Shown: positions 29,391-37,108 of the stretch, piece after piece
How the letters are laid out: every line of letters starts with the position of its first letter
Numbering within the stretch: the stretch's first letter is position 1
Assembly: GCF_006539565.1 (NCBI RefSeq)
Contig: NZ_BJNG01000015.1
Location: 1-64,000 of the forward strand
From: Pseudonocardia hydrocarbonoxydans
GTDB lineage: Bacteria; Actinomycetota; Actinomycetes; Mycobacteriales; Pseudonocardiaceae
Direction of reading: 5' to 3'
Length of the DNA stretch: 64,000 nt
Position numbers and translations under genes: made by a program
Notes under the pieces: model-generated
Database searches by the model: none
Told to the model about the DNA's origin: nothing
Seen by the model: the letters and a program-made list of their open reading frames with translations, nothing else

Positions 29391-30269
29391 ATGATCACCG
29401 GAAGCCTGGTCGCGCTGGTCACCCCGATGCGGGAGGACGGTGCGGTCGACCACGAGTCGCTGGCCAAGATCGTGGACCGGGCGGTGGAGGCCGGGACCGC
29501 GGCGATCGTGTCGGTCGGCACGACGGGGGAGTCGTCCACGCTCGACGTGGCCGAGCACACCGACGTCATCCGCCGCACGGTCGAGGTGGTCGCGGGCCGG
29601 ATCCCGGTGATCGCCGGCACCGGTGCGAACTCCACCGCCGAGGCCGTCCACCTGACGAAGGCGGCGAAGGCCGCGGGCGCCGACGCCGCCCTGCTGGTCA
29701 CCCCGTACTACAACAAGCCGCCGCAGGAGGGCCTGTACCGGCACTTCCGCACCATCGCCGAGTCCGTCGACCTGCCGCAGTACCTGTACAACGTGCCCGG
29801 GCGCACGGCCGTCGACATGCTGCCCTCGACGGTGGAGCGGCTCGCCGCGGTGCCCAACATCGTCGGGCTGAAGGAGGCGCTGGGCGACCTCGACCGGGTC
29901 CGCGACCTGGTGGCCCTGCAGCTGCCCGACTTCGCCCTCTACTCCGGCGACGACGCCACGGCCCGCGCGGCGATCCTGGCCGGGTTCCACGGCGACATCT
30001 CGGTGACGGCCAACGTCGCGCCCGAGGCGATGGCGCGGATGTGCGCGGCGGCGCTGGCCGGTGACGCCGAGCTGGCCGCCGAGATCGACGCCGACCTCGC
30101 GGGCCTGCACCGCTCGCTGTTCGCCGAGCCCAACCCGATCCCGGTCAAGTGGGCGCTGGCCGAGATGGGCCTGATCCCCCCGGGCATCCGGCTGCCGCTG
30201 GTCCCGCTCGACGAGATGCTCCACGAGGACGTGCGCGCGGCGCTGCGGTCGGCCGGCCTGCTGCGCTGA
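29391..30269 (+). CDS. dapA: 4-hydroxy-tetrahydrodipicolinate synthase
   Basis: A 292-residue aldolase-type enzyme that condenses pyruvate with aspartate semialdehyde, the first committed step to lysine and diaminopimelate for cell wall. Schiff-base Lys161 (VGLKEA), Tyr133 (YNVPGRT), Thr44-Thr45 (GTTGESST), Tyr107 and Arg138 all fall at the classical positions. A GGAGGAG Shine-Dalgarno precedes the ATG at 29391; the frame is open earlier but lacks support. TAGCGT at 29354-29359 is a candidate -10. It is a single gene, with no other lysine genes adjacent. Confidence 0.95.
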   Translation: MITGSLVALVTPMREDGAVDHESLAKIVDRAVEAGTAAIVSVGTTGESSTLDVAEHTDVIRRTVEVVAGRIPVIAGTGANSTAEAVHLTKAAKAAGADAALLVTPYYNKPPQEGLYRHFRTIAESVDLPQYLYNVPGRTAVDMLPSTVERLAAVPNIVGLKEALGDLDRVRDLVALQLPDFALYSGDDATARAAILAGFHGDISVTANVAPEAMARMCAAALAGDAELAAEIDADLAGLHRSLFAEPNPIPVKWALAEMGLIPPGIRLPLVPLDEMLHEDVRAALRSAGLLR

Positions 30270-30290
30270 GCCCGGCCGCCGTCGCACACG

Positions 30291-30343
30291 GCCCGGCGTC
30301 TCGCACAGGGTGGACCCTGTGCGACCGGCCGGATCCTGTGCGA
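30291..30343. repeat. cluster of TCGCACA motifs with palindrome
   Basis: TCGCACA occurs twice direct (30292, 30301) and twice inverted (TGTGCGA at 30318 and 30337). The middle pair forms an 11-bp palindrome (30301-30311 with 30314-30324). It lies between convergent dapA and the hydrolase gene and may serve as terminator. Confidence 0.65.
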
Positions 30344-30365
30344 CGAGCGCGGGTGGGTGAGCGCG

Positions 30366-31241
30366 TCAGGGAGTCGCCGCTTCGGCGCGCGTCGCGGTGC
30401 GGGCGATGCCGTCGATGACCGTGGGCCACACCCATCTCGCCAGGTCGTGGCCCATCCCCGGCACCTCCAGCAGCTCGGCTCCGGGGATCGCGGCGGCCGT
30501 CGCCCGCCCGCCGGAGGGCACGATGACCCGGTCGCGCTGGCCGTGCAGCACGAGTGCGGGCAGGGTGAGGCGGCCCAGGTCGGCGGTGCGGTCGCGCTCG
30601 CCGACGCACGCGGCGAGCTGGCGGCTGCTGCCCTCGCCGGTCTCCCGGCGCATCGAGCGGCGCATCGTCAGGCGCACGTCCTCGTCGTCCTGCGCGGTGC
30701 GGTCGGCCGAGCCGATCCGCCGGAACGCCGCCACCATCCCCTCGACGGGGTCGGCCGACGGCGGGCGCAGGAAGTCGGGGATCCGCGTCCAGTGGACCTT
30801 GCCGGTGCGCCCGTCACCGGGGCGCCCCATGATCGAGACCAGGGAGCGGGCGCGGTGCGGGTGCCGGATCGCCACCTCCTGCGCGACCATCGCCCCCAGC
30901 GACGCCCCGACGACGTGCGCGCCCCGCTGGTCGACGTGGGCGATCAGGCCCGCGGCGTCGTCGGCCATGTCGGCGAGGGTGTAGACGGGGTGCGCGCGGC
31001 GGCGCAGGAACTCCCACGCCGTGATCCCGGGGCCGCGGACGTGGGTGGAGCGCCCGACGTCGCGGTTGTCGAAGCGCACGACGTGGAACCCGCGCGCGAC
31101 CAGGTCGGCGCAGAAGTCGTCGCGCCACCAGTCCATCGACAAGTTCAGGCCCATGATCAGCAGGACGGTCGGGTGTTCGGGGTCGCCGAGGGACTCGTAG
31201 CAGAGCTCGATGTCCCCCACCCGCACGAATCGCTCGTTCAT
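30366..31241 (-). CDS. alpha/beta-fold hydrolase
   Basis: A 291-residue alpha/beta hydrolase. The oxyanion/nucleophile region HVVGASLGAMVAQEVA gives Ser in GASLG; LVLHGQRDRVIVPSGG gives the acid; VPGMGHDLARW gives the His. VLLIMGLNLSMDWW and FDNRDVGRSTHV are typical of epoxide-hydrolase or aclacinomycin-methylesterase-like members. The substrate is unknown. It is the last of three minus-strand genes, 33 bases after the SARP-type regulator, which suggests joint control. No Shine-Dalgarno stands out. Confidence 0.82.
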   Translation of the reverse strand: MNERFVRVGDIELCYESLGDPEHPTVLLIMGLNLSMDWWRDDFCADLVARGFHVVRFDNRDVGRSTHVRGPGITAWEFLRRRAHPVYTLADMADDAAGLIAHVDQRGAHVVGASLGAMVAQEVAIRHPHRARSLVSIMGRPGDGRTGKVHWTRIPDFLRPPSADPVEGMVAAFRRIGSADRTAQDDEDVRLTMRRSMRRETGEGSSRQLAACVGERDRTADLGRLTLPALVLHGQRDRVIVPSGGRATAAAIPGAELLEVPGMGHDLARWVWPTVIDGIARTATRAEAATP

Positions 31242-31274
31242 CGAGCGGGCGTTCGACGGCGGCCGCCCCCCGGT

Positions 31275-32819
31275 TCAGGTCCGCAGCAGCGCCGGGTTGT
31301 CGTAGCGGCCGGCCCGGGCCTGCTGCTCGCGGGCGGCGTCGCGGTCGCCGAGCCGGGCCCGGTGGCGGGCGGCGCGCACGGCGAACTCGCCCAGCCCCGC
31401 CCGCTCGGCGCGGTCGGCCAGCACGCGCGACTCCGCGAACGCCGCGGGCTCGTCGAACGCCGCGGTGACGGCGCAGAGGGCGTCGCGGATGTGCAGCTCG
31501 ATCCAGCAGCACACGTCCGCGGCGGCGACGAGGGTGTCGCGCGTGCCGCGCAGCGCGGCGGCGGCGCCCGCCGGGTCGCCGCGCCGGGCCCGGGCCGAGG
31601 CCAGGCCGCGCCCGGTCAGCGCGATCCAGCAGGCGTCGTCGAGGACCTCGGCGAGGGTGCGGGCGTCGGCGAACACCGTCTCCGCCTCGGCGGCGCGTCC
31701 CGCCCGCAGCAGCACCTCGCCGTGCAGGAACTCGACCCACGGGCGCAGCGGGGTCCAGTCGAGCTCGGCGACCAGCGCCCGGGCCCGCGCGACGTCGTCC
31801 GCCGCCTGCTCGTCCTCGTCGCGCTGCAGCCGGGCCCGGCCGCGCATGGCGTACGCGGCGGCCGCGGCCCGGGGGCGGTCGGCGGCCTCGGTGAGCGCGA
31901 CGGCCCGGTCCAGCTCCGCCACCGCCCCGGCCGAGGCGAGGGTGTCGACGAGGGCGAACCCCCGGCCGTAGGCGACGCCGGCCTCCGCCTCGGGCCGCCC
32001 CGCCGCCGCGGCGTCCGCCCGGTCCAGCTGCCGCCGGGCCCCGGCCTGGTCGCCGGTCGCGGTGGCGACGAACCCCAGCTCGCGGCGGGCCAGCGCGGCG
32101 ACGTCGGCCAGGCCGTCGCGGGTGGCGAGGCGGTCCGCCTCGCGCAGCGCCGCGGCCGCCCCCGGGTCGGTGCTGGCGACCGCGTGCACGTAGCCGCGGC
32201 CGTAGTGGGCCAGCGCCTCGGCCAGCACGGCGTCGTCGCCCAGTGCCCGGGCGCGGCGCACGGCGCCGGCGAGGATCGCGGTGCCGTCGCGGGCCGCGCC
32301 CGCGTCCATCACCTGCTCGCCGATCCGCACCAGGTCCCGGACGGCGCCGCGCCCCGCGGGGGAGAAGCGGCGCGCCCGGTGGGTGCGCTGCAGCCGCGCC
32401 CCGGCGACGGCGAGGTCGCGGCGGCGGCCGTGCAGCCACACCCCGAACTCGGCGACGTCGGGCTCGGCGCCCTCCAGCAGCGGCAGGGTGGCCTCGCCGA
32501 GCGGCCACCCGACGGGCGCGCGGCCCGCGAGCACGTCGAGCACGTCGACGTGCACGCCGTCGGCGACCTCCCGGCCCAGCGGGTCGCCGCCGATCCGCAC
32601 CGCGTCGCCGACGGCGCGGCGGGCCTGGCTGAGCGTCCAGCGCAGCGCGGCCTGCGGGTCGGCGGCGTCGGGGAACAGCAGGTCGATCACGCGGCTGCGG
32701 GGGACCGGGCCGGTGGAGCACAGCAGCAGGGCCAGCAGCGCCCACGGTTTCCGGCCGCGCCCGGGCGGGGGCGCCGACCCGACCAGGTGGGGCGGCCCCA
32801 GCAGCCGCACGACCGTCAT
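31275..32819 (-). CDS. SARP/AfsR-type transcriptional regulator with TPR repeats
   Basis: A 514-residue regulator. The first about 100 residues look like a winged-helix OmpR-type DNA-binding domain of the SARP class (VRLLGPPHLVG, GRKPWALLALLLCSTGPVPR, LIDLLFPDAADPQAALRWTLSQAR-like region). The remainder is a long array of Ala/Arg-rich helix pairs of TPR type. No ATPase domain is present, so it is a short form compared with AfsR. It probably activates nearby genes, such as the adjacent hydrolase. GAGACT lies six bases before the ATG. Confidence 0.78.
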   Translation of the reverse strand: MTVVRLLGPPHLVGSAPPPGRGRKPWALLALLLCSTGPVPRSRVIDLLFPDAADPQAALRWTLSQARRAVGDAVRIGGDPLGREVADGVHVDVLDVLAGRAPVGWPLGEATLPLLEGAEPDVAEFGVWLHGRRRDLAVAGARLQRTHRARRFSPAGRGAVRDLVRIGEQVMDAGAARDGTAILAGAVRRARALGDDAVLAEALAHYGRGYVHAVASTDPGAAAALREADRLATRDGLADVAALARRELGFVATATGDQAGARRQLDRADAAAAGRPEAEAGVAYGRGFALVDTLASAGAVAELDRAVALTEAADRPRAAAAAYAMRGRARLQRDEDEQAADDVARARALVAELDWTPLRPWVEFLHGEVLLRAGRAAEAETVFADARTLAEVLDDACWIALTGRGLASARARRGDPAGAAAALRGTRDTLVAAADVCCWIELHIRDALCAVTAAFDEPAAFAESRVLADRAERAGLGEFAVRAARHRARLGDRDAAREQQARAGRYDNPALLRT

Positions 32820-32852
32820 GGCCCCAGTCTCCCGCGCACCCGTCGCCGACCG

Positions 32853-33674
32853 TCAGGTCCGAACGGCGGTGACCAGCAGATACTCCGCCTCCCATGCGCC
32901 GTCCGTCTGCGTCTGTTCGAGCATCCGGAGGAACGCCGCGTCGAGCTCGGCGGTCCGCTCCGCGTCCAGGCCGCGGTAGACGGCGATGGTCGGCCCGTAG
33001 TTCGCCTTCCACCACTCGCGGAAGGCCTCCGGGGTGTCGGTCACGGCGAACGTGGTGGTGCGGCGCTGCGCCCGCAGCTCGCGCACGCCGTCGCCGAACA
33101 GCGCCCGGACGTGCTCCTCGCGGCCCCACAGCGGACCGGGTGACGCGCCGGGCGGCGGCGCGGGCGCGAACGGCTTGAGGGTGGCGAGCAGCTGTCCGAC
33201 GAAGCCCTCCGGCGTCCAGTTCAGCAGGCCGATCGTGCCGCCCGGCCGGCAGACGCGCAGCAGCTCGGCCGCCGCCCGCTCGTGGAACGGCGCGAACATG
33301 ACGCCGACGCACGACAGCACGGTGTCGAACTCGCCGGTCTCGAAGGGCAGGGCGTGCGCGTCGGCCTGCACCCACTGCAGCCGCGCCCCGCGACGGGCGG
33401 CGATCGTTTCGCCCACGGCGAGCAGCTCGGGCGTGAGGTCGGAGGCGACGACGTCGGCGCCGGCCAGGGCCGCGGGGATCGCGGCGTTGCCGGTGCCCGC
33501 GCCGACGTCGAGGACGCGCAGGCCCGCGGTGACGCCCGCCGCGTCGACGAGCGTGGCCCCCAGGTCGGGGATCAGGTCGGCGGCGACGGCGGGGTAGTCG
33601 CCGGAGGCCCAGAGGGCGCGGTGCTTCGCGCCGACGGCGGACAGGTCGGGTGTGGTCTGCGTGGTCGTGGTCAT
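32853..33674 (-). CDS. class I SAM-dependent methyltransferase
   Basis: A 273-residue methyltransferase. SAM motif I is VLDVGAGTGNAAIPAA, the acidic loop follows as VVASDLTPELL, motif II/III regions are QADAHALPFETGEFDTVLS and ELLRVCRPGGTIGLLNW. The fold is of the UbiE/COQ5 or Methyltransf_11 type. The acceptor is unknown. Transcription is divergent from the radical SAM gene, and CACGGT six bases before the ATG suggests a leaderless mRNA. Confidence 0.85.
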   Translation of the reverse strand: MTTTTQTTPDLSAVGAKHRALWASGDYPAVAADLIPDLGATLVDAAGVTAGLRVLDVGAGTGNAAIPAALAGADVVASDLTPELLAVGETIAARRGARLQWVQADAHALPFETGEFDTVLSCVGVMFAPFHERAAAELLRVCRPGGTIGLLNWTPEGFVGQLLATLKPFAPAPPPGASPGPLWGREEHVRALFGDGVRELRAQRRTTTFAVTDTPEAFREWWKANYGPTIAVYRGLDAERTAELDAAFLRMLEQTQTDGAWEAEYLLVTAVRT

Positions 33675-33680
33675 GCGAAC

Positions 33681-33686
33681 ACCGTG
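33681..33686 (-). promoter_or_regulatory. candidate -10 of methyltransferase gene
   Basis: CACGGT on the minus strand ends six bases before the ATG at 33674. It is part of a 65-base divergent promoter region. Confidence 0.35.
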
Positions 33687-33725
33687 ACGGGCGGGCGTGT
33701 GCGGGAGCGTGTGCGCGGCGGGGGC

Positions 33726-33731
33726 TACCCT
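33726..33731 (+). promoter_or_regulatory. candidate -10 of radical SAM operon
   Basis: TACCCT ends eight bases before the GTG at 33740, giving a leaderless or nearly leaderless transcript. Confidence 0.45.
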
Positions 33732-33739
33732 GGGGCAGC

Positions 33740-35680
33740 GTGACTGCTCCCTCCGTGTTCGCCGATCTCGAAGCCCTGCTCCCGCGCGTGTCCAAGCCGG
33801 TGCAGTACGTGGGCGGTGAGCTGAACGCGCAGCTCAAGGACTGGGACGCCGCCGACGTCCGGTGGGCGCTGATGTACCCCGACGCCTACGAGGTCGGGCT
33901 GCCCAACCAGGGCGTCCAGATCCTCTACGAGGTGCTCAACGAGCGCGTCGACGCGCTGGCCGAGCGCTGCTACTCGGTGTGGCCCGATCTCGAGGCCCTG
34001 ATGCGCGAGCACGGCGTGCCCGCGTTCACCGTCGACGGGCACCGCCCGCTCGGCGCGTTCGACGTCCTGGGCATCAGCTTCTCCACCGAGCTGGGCTACA
34101 CCAACCTGCTCACCTCGCTCGACCTCGCCGGCATCCCGCTGCACGCCGCCGACCGCACCGAGGAGCACCCGGTCGTCGTCGCGGGCGGGCACGCCGCGTT
34201 CAACCCGGAGCCGATCTCCCGCTTCGTCGACGTGGCCGCGATCGGCGACGGCGAGGAGGTCGTCGGCGACATCACCGACGTCGTCCGCGACTGGAAGGCC
34301 GCGGGCCGCCCCGGCGGGCGCCGCGAGCTGCTGCTGCGCCTGGCCGCCACCGACGGCTGCTACGTGCCGGGCCTCTACGACGTCGCCTACGGCGAGGACG
34401 GCGCGATCGCCGCGGTCACCCCCGTCGACGAGCGGGTGCCGCGCACCGTCACCAAGCGCACCACCACCGAGCTCGACGAGTGGCCCTACCCGAAGGCGCC
34501 GCTGGTGCCGCTGGCCGAGACCGTGCACGAGCGCGCGTCGGTCGAGATCTTCCGCGGCTGCACCCGCGGCTGCCGGTTCTGCCAGGCCGGGATGATCACC
34601 CGGCCGGTGCGGGAGCGGTCGCTGGAGGGCATCGGCAAGATGGTCGACGCGTCCGTGCGCGCCTCGGGCTTCGACGAGGTCGGCCTGCTGTCGCTGTCCT
34701 CGGCCGACCACTCGGAGATCGCCGAGATCACCAAGGGCCTCGCCGACCGCTACGAGGGCACCAACACCTCGCTGTCGCTGCCGAGCACCCGCGTCGACGC
34801 CTTCAACATCGACCTGGCCAACGAGATCAGCCGCAACGGCCGCCGCTCCGGGCTGACGTTCGCCCCCGAGGGCGGCTCCGAGCGGATCCGCCGGGTGATC
34901 AACAAGATGGTGTCGGAGGAGGACCTGATCCGCACCGTCTCCGAGGCGTTCGCGCAGGGCTGGCGGCAGGTGAAGCTGTACTTCATGTGCGGGCTGCCCA
35001 CCGAGGAGGACGAGGACGTCCTGGAGATCGCGGGCATGGCGCACCGCGTGATCAAGGCCGGGCGCGCGGCGTCGGGGCGCAACGACGTCCGCTGCACGAT
35101 CTCCATCGGCGGGTTCGTGCCCAAGCCGCACACCCCGTTCCAGTGGGCCGCACAGGCCCATCCCGACGTCGTCGACGACCGCCTGCGCAAGCTGCGCGCC
35201 GCCGTCAACAGCGACCGCAAGATCGGCCGCAACATCGGCATGCGCTACCACGACGGGCAGCCCTCGCTGGTCGAGGGCCTGCTGGCCCGCGGCGACCGGC
35301 GGGTCGGCGCCGTCATCGAGCGGGTGTGGCGTGAGGGCGGCCGGTTCGACGGCTGGAGCGAGCACTTCTCCTTCGAGCGCTGGATGACCGCGGCCGCGGC
35401 CGAGCTGGAGCCGTTGGGGGTGTCCGTCGACTGGTACACCACCCGCGAGCGCGGGCAGGCGGAGGTCCTGCCCTGGGACCACCTCGACTCCGGCCTGGAG
35501 CGCGACTGGCTCTGGGACGACTGGCAGGACGCGCTGGCCGGCCGCGAGCAGGACGACTGCCGGTGGACCCCGTGCTTCGACTGCGGCGTGTGCCCGTCGA
35601 CCGGCACCGACATCGAGGTGGGCCCCAGCGGCACCACCCTGCTCCCGCTGACCGTGGTGAACCCCCTCCGTGGCGGCTGA
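33740..35680 (+). CDS. TIGR03960-type B12-binding-like radical SAM protein
   Basis: A 646-residue radical SAM protein. An N-terminal cobalamin-binding-like domain (LMYPDAYEVGLPNQGVQILY, FDVLGISFSTELGYTN) precedes the radical SAM core. The core has the 4Fe-4S motif Cys-x3-Cys-x2-Cys in FRGCTRGCRFCQAG. The C-terminal region carries more Cys residues (TPCFDCGVCPSTG). This combination, followed soon by a TIGR03936-type gene, marks the TIGR03960 family, whose reaction is unknown to me; RNA modification has been considered because of the rne linkage. The GTG at 33740 is set by the promoter hexamer. The downstream GNAT gene overlaps its end by 11 bases. Confidence 0.9.
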   Translation: MTAPSVFADLEALLPRVSKPVQYVGGELNAQLKDWDAADVRWALMYPDAYEVGLPNQGVQILYEVLNERVDALAERCYSVWPDLEALMREHGVPAFTVDGHRPLGAFDVLGISFSTELGYTNLLTSLDLAGIPLHAADRTEEHPVVVAGGHAAFNPEPISRFVDVAAIGDGEEVVGDITDVVRDWKAAGRPGGRRELLLRLAATDGCYVPGLYDVAYGEDGAIAAVTPVDERVPRTVTKRTTTELDEWPYPKAPLVPLAETVHERASVEIFRGCTRGCRFCQAGMITRPVRERSLEGIGKMVDASVRASGFDEVGLLSLSSADHSEIAEITKGLADRYEGTNTSLSLPSTRVDAFNIDLANEISRNGRRSGLTFAPEGGSERIRRVINKMVSEEDLIRTVSEAFAQGWRQVKLYFMCGLPTEEDEDVLEIAGMAHRVIKAGRAASGRNDVRCTISIGGFVPKPHTPFQWAAQAHPDVVDDRLRKLRAAVNSDRKIGRNIGMRYHDGQPSLVEGLLARGDRRVGAVIERVWREGGRFDGWSEHFSFERWMTAAAAELEPLGVSVDWYTTRERGQAEVLPWDHLDSGLERDWLWDDWQDALAGREQDDCRWTPCFDCGVCPSTGTDIEVGPSGTTLLPLTVVNPLRGG

Positions 35681-36176
35681 TCCGCCTGCGTTCACCGTCC
35701 GGGTCGCCGACGAGCGCGACCTGGACGCGCTGGCCGGGCTGCGGCGCGCGTGGCTGGAGGAGCGGGCGGGCCGCCCGGTCGAGGACCCCGGCTTCGAGGC
35801 CGCGTTCGCGCAGTGGTGGCGCTCGGAACTGCCGCGGCGCACGTTCTGGCTGGCCGAGGTGGGCACGGAGCGGGCCGGGTTCACCGCCGTCGGCTCGCTC
35901 AACGTCGTCGAGATCGCGCACATGCCGCGCCCCGGCGCACGCGGCGGGGCGATCGGGCACGTCGGCAACGCGTTCGTGATCGCCGCCTGGGCCGACCGGG
36001 GGGTGCCCCGCGCGCTGCTCACCCAGGCCGTCGCGCACGCCAGGGCGCGGCGCTACCGCCGCCTCGTGCTCGCCCCGACGCCGGGCAGCGCGGCGTTCTA
36101 CCGGCGCGCCGGGTTCGCCCCGGCGGGGGAGTCGCTGCTGGTGCTGGCCCCGGAGGCCGACCGCACCGGAGGGTGA
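35670..36176 (+). CDS. GNAT-family N-acetyltransferase
   Basis: A 168-residue GNAT protein. FTVRVADERDLDALAGLRRA opens the fold, GHVGNAFVIAAWADRGVPRALLTQA holds the acetyl-CoA-binding loop in a degenerate form, and RLVLAPTPGSAAFYRRAGF is motif B. The substrate is unknown. It sits inside the radical SAM unit: GTG overlaps the previous stop and the next gene follows closely, so it is co-expressed. Confidence 0.8.
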   Translation: MAADPPAFTVRVADERDLDALAGLRRAWLEERAGRPVEDPGFEAAFAQWWRSELPRRTFWLAEVGTERAGFTAVGSLNVVEIAHMPRPGARGGAIGHVGNAFVIAAWADRGVPRALLTQAVAHARARRYRRLVLAPTPGSAAFYRRAGFAPAGESLLVLAPEADRTGG

Positions 36177-36190
36177 GCGGGGCCCCGGCC

Positions 36191-36196
36191 TATCCT
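36191..36196 (+). promoter_or_regulatory. candidate internal -10
   Basis: TATCCT ends six bases before the GTG at 36203. It would give the TIGR03936-type gene its own leaderless transcript and decides between two starts. Confidence 0.45.
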
Positions 36197-36202
36197 TCGG
36201 AC

Positions 36203-36982
36203 GTGCCGCGACCCAAGGCCGGCGAAGCCGCCAACCCCGCCCCACCCACCGTGGCGCGGGTCCGCATCCGCTTCGCCAAGCGCGGGCGGCTGCGCTTCCT
36301 GTCGCACCGCGACGTCGCGCGCAGCGTCGAGCGGGCGGTGCGCCGGGCGGGCGTCCCGGTGTCGCACTCGCACGGGTTCAGCCCGCACCCCCGGCTGTCC
36401 TGGGTGGGGGCGGCGCCGACCGGCACGGCCAGCGAGGCCGAGTACCTGGAGATCGGGCTGACGGCGCCGGTGGAGCCGTCCGAGCTGGTCACGGCGCTGG
36501 ACGCGGCCCTGCCCGACGGCCTGGACATCCTCGACGCCGCCGTCGCGGAGCCCCCCTCGCTGGCCGACCGGATCGACGCCAGCCGCTGGGTCGTCGAGCT
36601 GCCGGGGGTGGCGCCCGACGCCCTGCGCGCCGCGGTCGACGCGCTGCTCGCGCTCGACACCCTCGTCGTCGAGCGGGTGACGCCGTCGGGGCGCCGGCAG
36701 ATCGACGTCCGGGCCGCGCTGGCGTCCGCGACGGCGGCCGGGTCGCACGACTCACTGCCGAGCGGCACCGACGGGGCCGGCGTCTGTGCGATACTGACGG
36801 CGGTCGTGCGGCAGACGACACCCGCCGTTCGACCCGATGACGTGTTGGGTGCACTCGACGTTGTCGCAGGCCTCAGGTCTCCGGTGCCTCCCAAGGCCAC
36901 CAGGACGGCCCAGGGACTGCTCGACGACCGGGGTGACCTCGCCGATCCGCTCGGTCCGCCCCGGGTCACCACCCAGGTCTGA
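36203..36982 (+). CDS. TIGR03936-type (DUF2344) radical-SAM-associated protein
   Basis: A 259-residue protein of the DUF2344/TIGR03936 type. ARVRIRFAKRGRLRFLSHRD and HSHGFSPHPRLSWVGA are the family hallmarks, the latter His-rich. In several bacteria this domain is fused to the radical SAM protein; here the two are separate with a GNAT gene between them. An earlier GTG at 36173 overlaps the GNAT stop (GTGA) and would add ten residues; I prefer 36203 because TATCCT lies six bases before it. It precedes rne, the usual actinobacterial neighbour. Confidence 0.88.
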   Translation: MPRPKAGEAANPAPPTVARVRIRFAKRGRLRFLSHRDVARSVERAVRRAGVPVSHSHGFSPHPRLSWVGAAPTGTASEAEYLEIGLTAPVEPSELVTALDAALPDGLDILDAAVAEPPSLADRIDASRWVVELPGVAPDALRAAVDALLALDTLVVERVTPSGRRQIDVRAALASATAAGSHDSLPSGTDGAGVCAILTAVVRQTTPAVRPDDVLGALDVVAGLRSPVPPKATRTAQGLLDDRGDLADPLGPPRVTTQV

Positions 36983-37108
36983 GCGGTGCGGACGCCGCAC
37001 GCCGTCGAGCAGACCAGGATTGCTCGCCGCGCACCGCGCGGGGAGAGACGTGCGTACCCCTGAGCGGCCGCCTTCCTCACCGGAGGCGCCCGGGGGCGAA
37101 GGAGCTCG

